Shown: piece by piece, positions 62,601 to 64,000 of the stretch
How positions within the stretch are numbered: the stretch's first letter is position 1
How the letters are laid out: the number at the start of each line of letters is the position of its first letter
From: an uncultured Pseudomonadota bacterium
GTDB lineage: Bacteria; Myxococcota_A; Bradymonadia; Bradymonadales; Bradymonadaceae
NCBI GenBank assembly: GCA_950059285.1
Contig: CATLTV010000005.1
Location: forward strand, 1-64,000
Direction: 5' to 3'
DNA: 64,000 bases
Notes under the pieces: generated by a model
Databases searched by the model: none
Told to the model about the DNA's origin: nothing
Seen by the model: the letters and a program-made list of their open reading frames with translations, nothing else
Made by a program: the position numbers and the translations under genes

Positions 62601-63569
62601 CTTTACCAACACGCGGTGTGTGCCTGGCGAGAGCTTAATACGACGCCAGCGTTGGCCAGGAGAATAATCACCCTCCTGACGCTCCAGCACCACTTCACCA
62701 TCAACCCAGACACGGGCTGCGCTGGCAAAGTTTCCATACAGCCAGTACACCTGTGGCGCATCTGCGGTGACCGTGGCAAATGTCTCAAGGTAGTAGATTC
62801 CCGATGACCCGAGGTCTGGAGCAATCGTGGTGTTCGATGAGATGGAGGGATAACTTTGCTTGAGGTTGATGCTGACATCTTCTGCCGTGAGCGGTGAGAT
62901 GTATGCGCTGGAGAGGGCCTGCTCTTGCTCGGGCTTCATGGGAGTGTCAAAATCGGAGAGCCTGAACATCGAGAGCAGAGGTGAGTACATCCAGCGGAGC
63001 GGGAGTCCAATCTGCTGAGTCTCAAAAGGTTGTGCGCTGCGTGTACGATTCCAGTTATTGTACGCCGCTGTTTGACCTGCCATGGAGAGGTAGGCAGCCG
63101 TCAGAGGATGAACCTGATGGAACTTAAGCTGCCCAAGCGATTGCGTGAGCCTTGAATCGAAGTCGATCACATCATCCGCAAGATCATTGATTCGCGCAGC
63201 AGATAACCACGTCAACGGGCTCTCTGGCATTCTGGCGATCAGCTCAAGGTGACGATCAAAGGAGCGCTCCACATCACCAGACCAGTAGTCCACCTCGGCA
63301 TGAAAGAAGAGCGCCTCCACGGAGCTTTCTTGCACATTGCTTTGGTTGGACACCTGTGCAGCCCCCTCTTCATCACCACCAGCCCATGTCTCAAAAGCGG
63401 CCTCCTTGGTCTTATCCTGAGGCCATTGATACTGTGCAGCAAGCTTTGCACGCAGCTCATCCTGACCACTCTTCTGCTTTCCAGTACAGCCAGAACCCAG
63501 TGCGATAAAAGCTGCGATAGAGATCAACGCCCATTGTTGACCACGACACCAAGAGAGACCTTTCTTCAT
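59670..63569 (-). CDS. Large lipoprotein: TPR, DUF3857 and degenerate transglutaminase-like fold
   Basis: 1299 residues. The lipobox is LGSGC. Residues 30-240 look like helical TPRs. Residues 245-355 resemble a PA14/galactose-binding jelly roll (YWLYGNFASAARVWVDGEVV; SPGTHRVLVKLAHEE). More TPRs follow to about 700. DUF3857 covers about 735-900 (IQLTHTLKRVMTKNAIDAYGE; FVELAYLTYESSFLKSR). At about 950-1080 is a transglutaminase-like fold whose GDCKDK-like catalytic Cys block is replaced by EGNPMLALKAIYDRLGI, so it is probably inactive; a His context (YSHAALRVV) remains. The C-terminus is beta-rich. DUF3857-transglutaminase proteins are common in Bacteroidota and Myxococcota envelopes. The role is unknown. 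Confidence 0.85.
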   Translation of the reverse strand: MKKGLSWCRGQQWALISIAAFIALGSGCTGKQKSGQDELRAKLAAQYQWPQDKTKEAAFETWAGGDEEGAAQVSNQSNVQESSVEALFFHAEVDYWSGDVERSFDRHLELIARMPESPLTWLSAARINDLADDVIDFDSRLTQSLGQLKFHQVHPLTAAYLSMAGQTAAYNNWNRTRSAQPFETQQIGLPLRWMYSPLLSMFRLSDFDTPMKPEQEQALSSAYISPLTAEDVSINLKQSYPSISSNTTIAPDLGSSGIYYLETFATVTADAPQVYWLYGNFASAARVWVDGEVVLERQEGDYSPGQRWRRIKLSPGTHRVLVKLAHEENYRDWFDLSFLNRDGSILGGSALTFSEVPPSTDYKASKDGVEVLSALYTQDQLDPFLLHKDDVSNASGTELYLAASAALYDRQNTSFELAYNELLARYPNFAALHGLKSRQVKTLWEVPSTMRESTSIQSLRKAYKEDPTSVMFSMELGNWLKKKETSKEVKTLLKYGHDAAVVESKDGQRRLRNVRALNAWGSYLEGEGWDELAEAAYKDAIAVAPSNCGAAIALQSLMYAREAVVEPAKITPSHEQCPTLHETWVKKRGKLAEDEAFALTERSASRYPYSSTSQIAYARELVARGQKEKATQVLMDTFERMPWSTNLLEERIDMALAQEGEEAALKLLDAYKDEYTNSSWIVWKRADITSELPLMDLLEDAKKVAVEIAKKEPVGGEGTAVNSVGDEAFYAIDFAANKYFKDGSSIQLTHTLKRVMTKNAIDAYGEVSIPKGARLIHARTIKQDGSVQTPKRVSGKSTLSMPGLAPGDFVELAYLTYESSFLKSRTHREGTRFYFKMTGISSMRSEYVVINPSGEFLRINDAPNMESFSYQGQNAVRFLKTNSPRPRDEPRTLPQDEFLPWIQNVNEGTIQPSPESSRLFVRETLLDHIRLSDESEHILKDLTKSVQAESEDERVKQIFYKVTDYFVDSSTSLKKELAHSVLEKEGNPMLALKAIYDRLGIENQVYLIRSKYASPVFHPMFEFQQYSHAALRVVMPDSGKVVWLTSFAKDAMFDQMSPAFTGEPAVCVSCEEAAFDTVPTEGFSERKVTHRLDTTLDANGTLKGKAVFTMNGDFAMTLRDLFRKRQETRQRDLIMDSIMNAVIPGSVVKQYDIRALADRDAPVEIVIDFEREQFARRDASGKALLIEVALFRSGVEQAYATLPDRVTPMMVGNPVNSDQELVIKLPSGMKAQVRSQSGEWTHDSEFGTLNRKTVLDGDTLTLGSRLSLDIQRVQVKQYDVFQKWASDVAKSEVVLVTLK

Positions 63570-63775
63570 AAAGATGATCCTAATTCAGTCCAAATAAGTT
63601 GCTTGACTAATCCAAAGACGAGGCCACTGTATGTACCACAGCGACGAGGTGCTGGGTAGCATAAGACAGCCACTGATACCTCGCCTACAATGTCCCACAG
63701 ACCCACACAGCAGTACTAACGTACCTGTCCCACCTGAGATTCCTACCACATCCCCCCAACCTGGAGATTATCCAC

Positions 63776-64000
63776 ATGAGCAACGCATTTATGATGCTTG
63801 GCGCAAAAAAAGAGCGCGTCGAAGAAGAATGGATTCAAGGCTTTCTGGCCATGCGCCCCAAGACCGCCATGGAAACCGTGCAGGCAGAATTAACCGCCAT
63901 CAATGATCAGGAAGCTGTCATGGAATTTGACATCTCTGATGCTGCGCGACAGCCCGCAGGGCTACTGCATGGCGGCGTCAGCATGATGATCAGCGAGAGC
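63776..64000 (+). CDS. PaaI-like hotdog thioesterase (truncated by window end)
   Basis: 75 codons are visible from ATG 63776 (GGAG about 9 nt upstream); the gene continues past 64000. The start is MSNAFMMLGAKKERVEEEW, and the hotdog landmark QPAGLLHGGVSMMISES comes at the right place, matching the LHGGV helix of PaaI/YbgC-type acyl-CoA thioesterases. The catalytic Asp/Glu region would lie beyond the window edge except for the Glu/Ser just at the end. It is divergent from the 1299-residue gene; the 206-nt gap holds no other gene. Confidence 0.75.
   Translation, partial: MSNAFMMLGAKKERVEEEWIQGFLAMRPKTAMETVQAELTAINDQEAVMEFDISDAARQPAGLLHGGVSMMISES

Noticed and set aside
63631-63906. 91-residue frame before the window end
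   Set aside because: The real gene is the thioesterase starting at 63776 in another frame, supported by the LHGGV motif and a ribosome site.
1-64000. Prophage, IS element, integron or CRISPR array
   Set aside because: No transposase, integrase, terminal repeats with duplications or regularly spaced repeats were seen.
1-64000. tRNA genes in intergenic gaps
   Set aside because: Gaps over 200 nt were read for a GGTTCRANTCC T-loop with a paired acceptor stem; none was found. tRNAscan-SE would be decisive.

Overview
The window looks like a chromosomal segment of a Gram-negative, Myxococcota-like (old Deltaproteobacteria) bacterium of roughly 50% G+C. The best evidence is an MglB/MglA pair that matches the Myxococcus polarity switch over its whole length. 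Many outer-membrane lipoproteins, an OmpA protein with thrombospondin type-3 repeats, and a lipoprotein with an Asp/Met-rich tether also fit. A Bradymonadia-type lineage would suit the moderate G+C and the Asp/Met tether, but that placement is inference. I see no phage genes, transposase, CRISPR array, rRNA or tRNA, so this looks like core chromosome.

Layout. 1-3.5 kb: a three-gene envelope operon on the minus strand (DUF4398-type lipoprotein, TSP3-OmpA lipoprotein, beta-barrel protein). 3.5-6.4 kb: metK and miaB. 6.6-11 kb: envelope and lipoprotein genes. 11-12.5 kb: mglB-mglA. 13-17 kb: nadC-birA-M20 amidohydrolase, then ybaB and recR. 17-21.7 kb: two paralogous coiled-coil membrane proteins, an FNR-like flavoprotein, an unrecognised helical protein, a DnaJ-like co-chaperone and a small membrane protein. 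21.8-26 kb: a leucine-rich-repeat protein and a VIT/vWA surface protein. 26-30 kb: an unusual run of DegT-type aminotransferase, acyltransferase, Nudix and RIO kinase. 30-34.6 kb: rhodanese, rimO, dps, a FliA/WhiG-type sigma factor and trhO. 34.6-40 kb: a duplicated TerB-like protein, an Rrf2 regulator, qorB, a GIN-domain lipoprotein and a glutamate-type dehydrogenase. 40-44 kb: cysS and uvrB. 44-47 kb: a RavA-like MoxR ATPase with a vWA-like partner whose metal site looks dead. 47-53 kb: BON-BON-MscS channel, M23 peptidase, metallo-hydrolase and DUF4397 lipoprotein. 53.5-59.6 kb: rnz, then an NAD salvage operon (pncB-nadE-nrtR-pncA). 59.7-63.6 kb: a 1299-residue lipoprotein with TPR, DUF3857 and a Cys-less transglutaminase fold. 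The window ends inside a PaaI-like thioesterase.

The most unusual feature is structural. Fifteen inverted repeats with 19-39 bp stems, nearly all perfect, and loops of 0-4 nt sit at the 3' ends of genes. They occupy six of the eight convergent junctions. Their sequences differ, but they share a design: A-rich outer arm, G/C core, A/T-rich tip and T-rich exit. Five share the apex TTRC-TGC-GYAA or its complement. They probably act as bidirectional terminators, but the stems are far longer than termination needs.

Other leads are the RavA/ViaA-like pair, a GTAAC-N7-GTTAC operator shared by the Rrf2 gene and qorB, and the tandem coiled-coil paralogs with a conserved GALTET tail.
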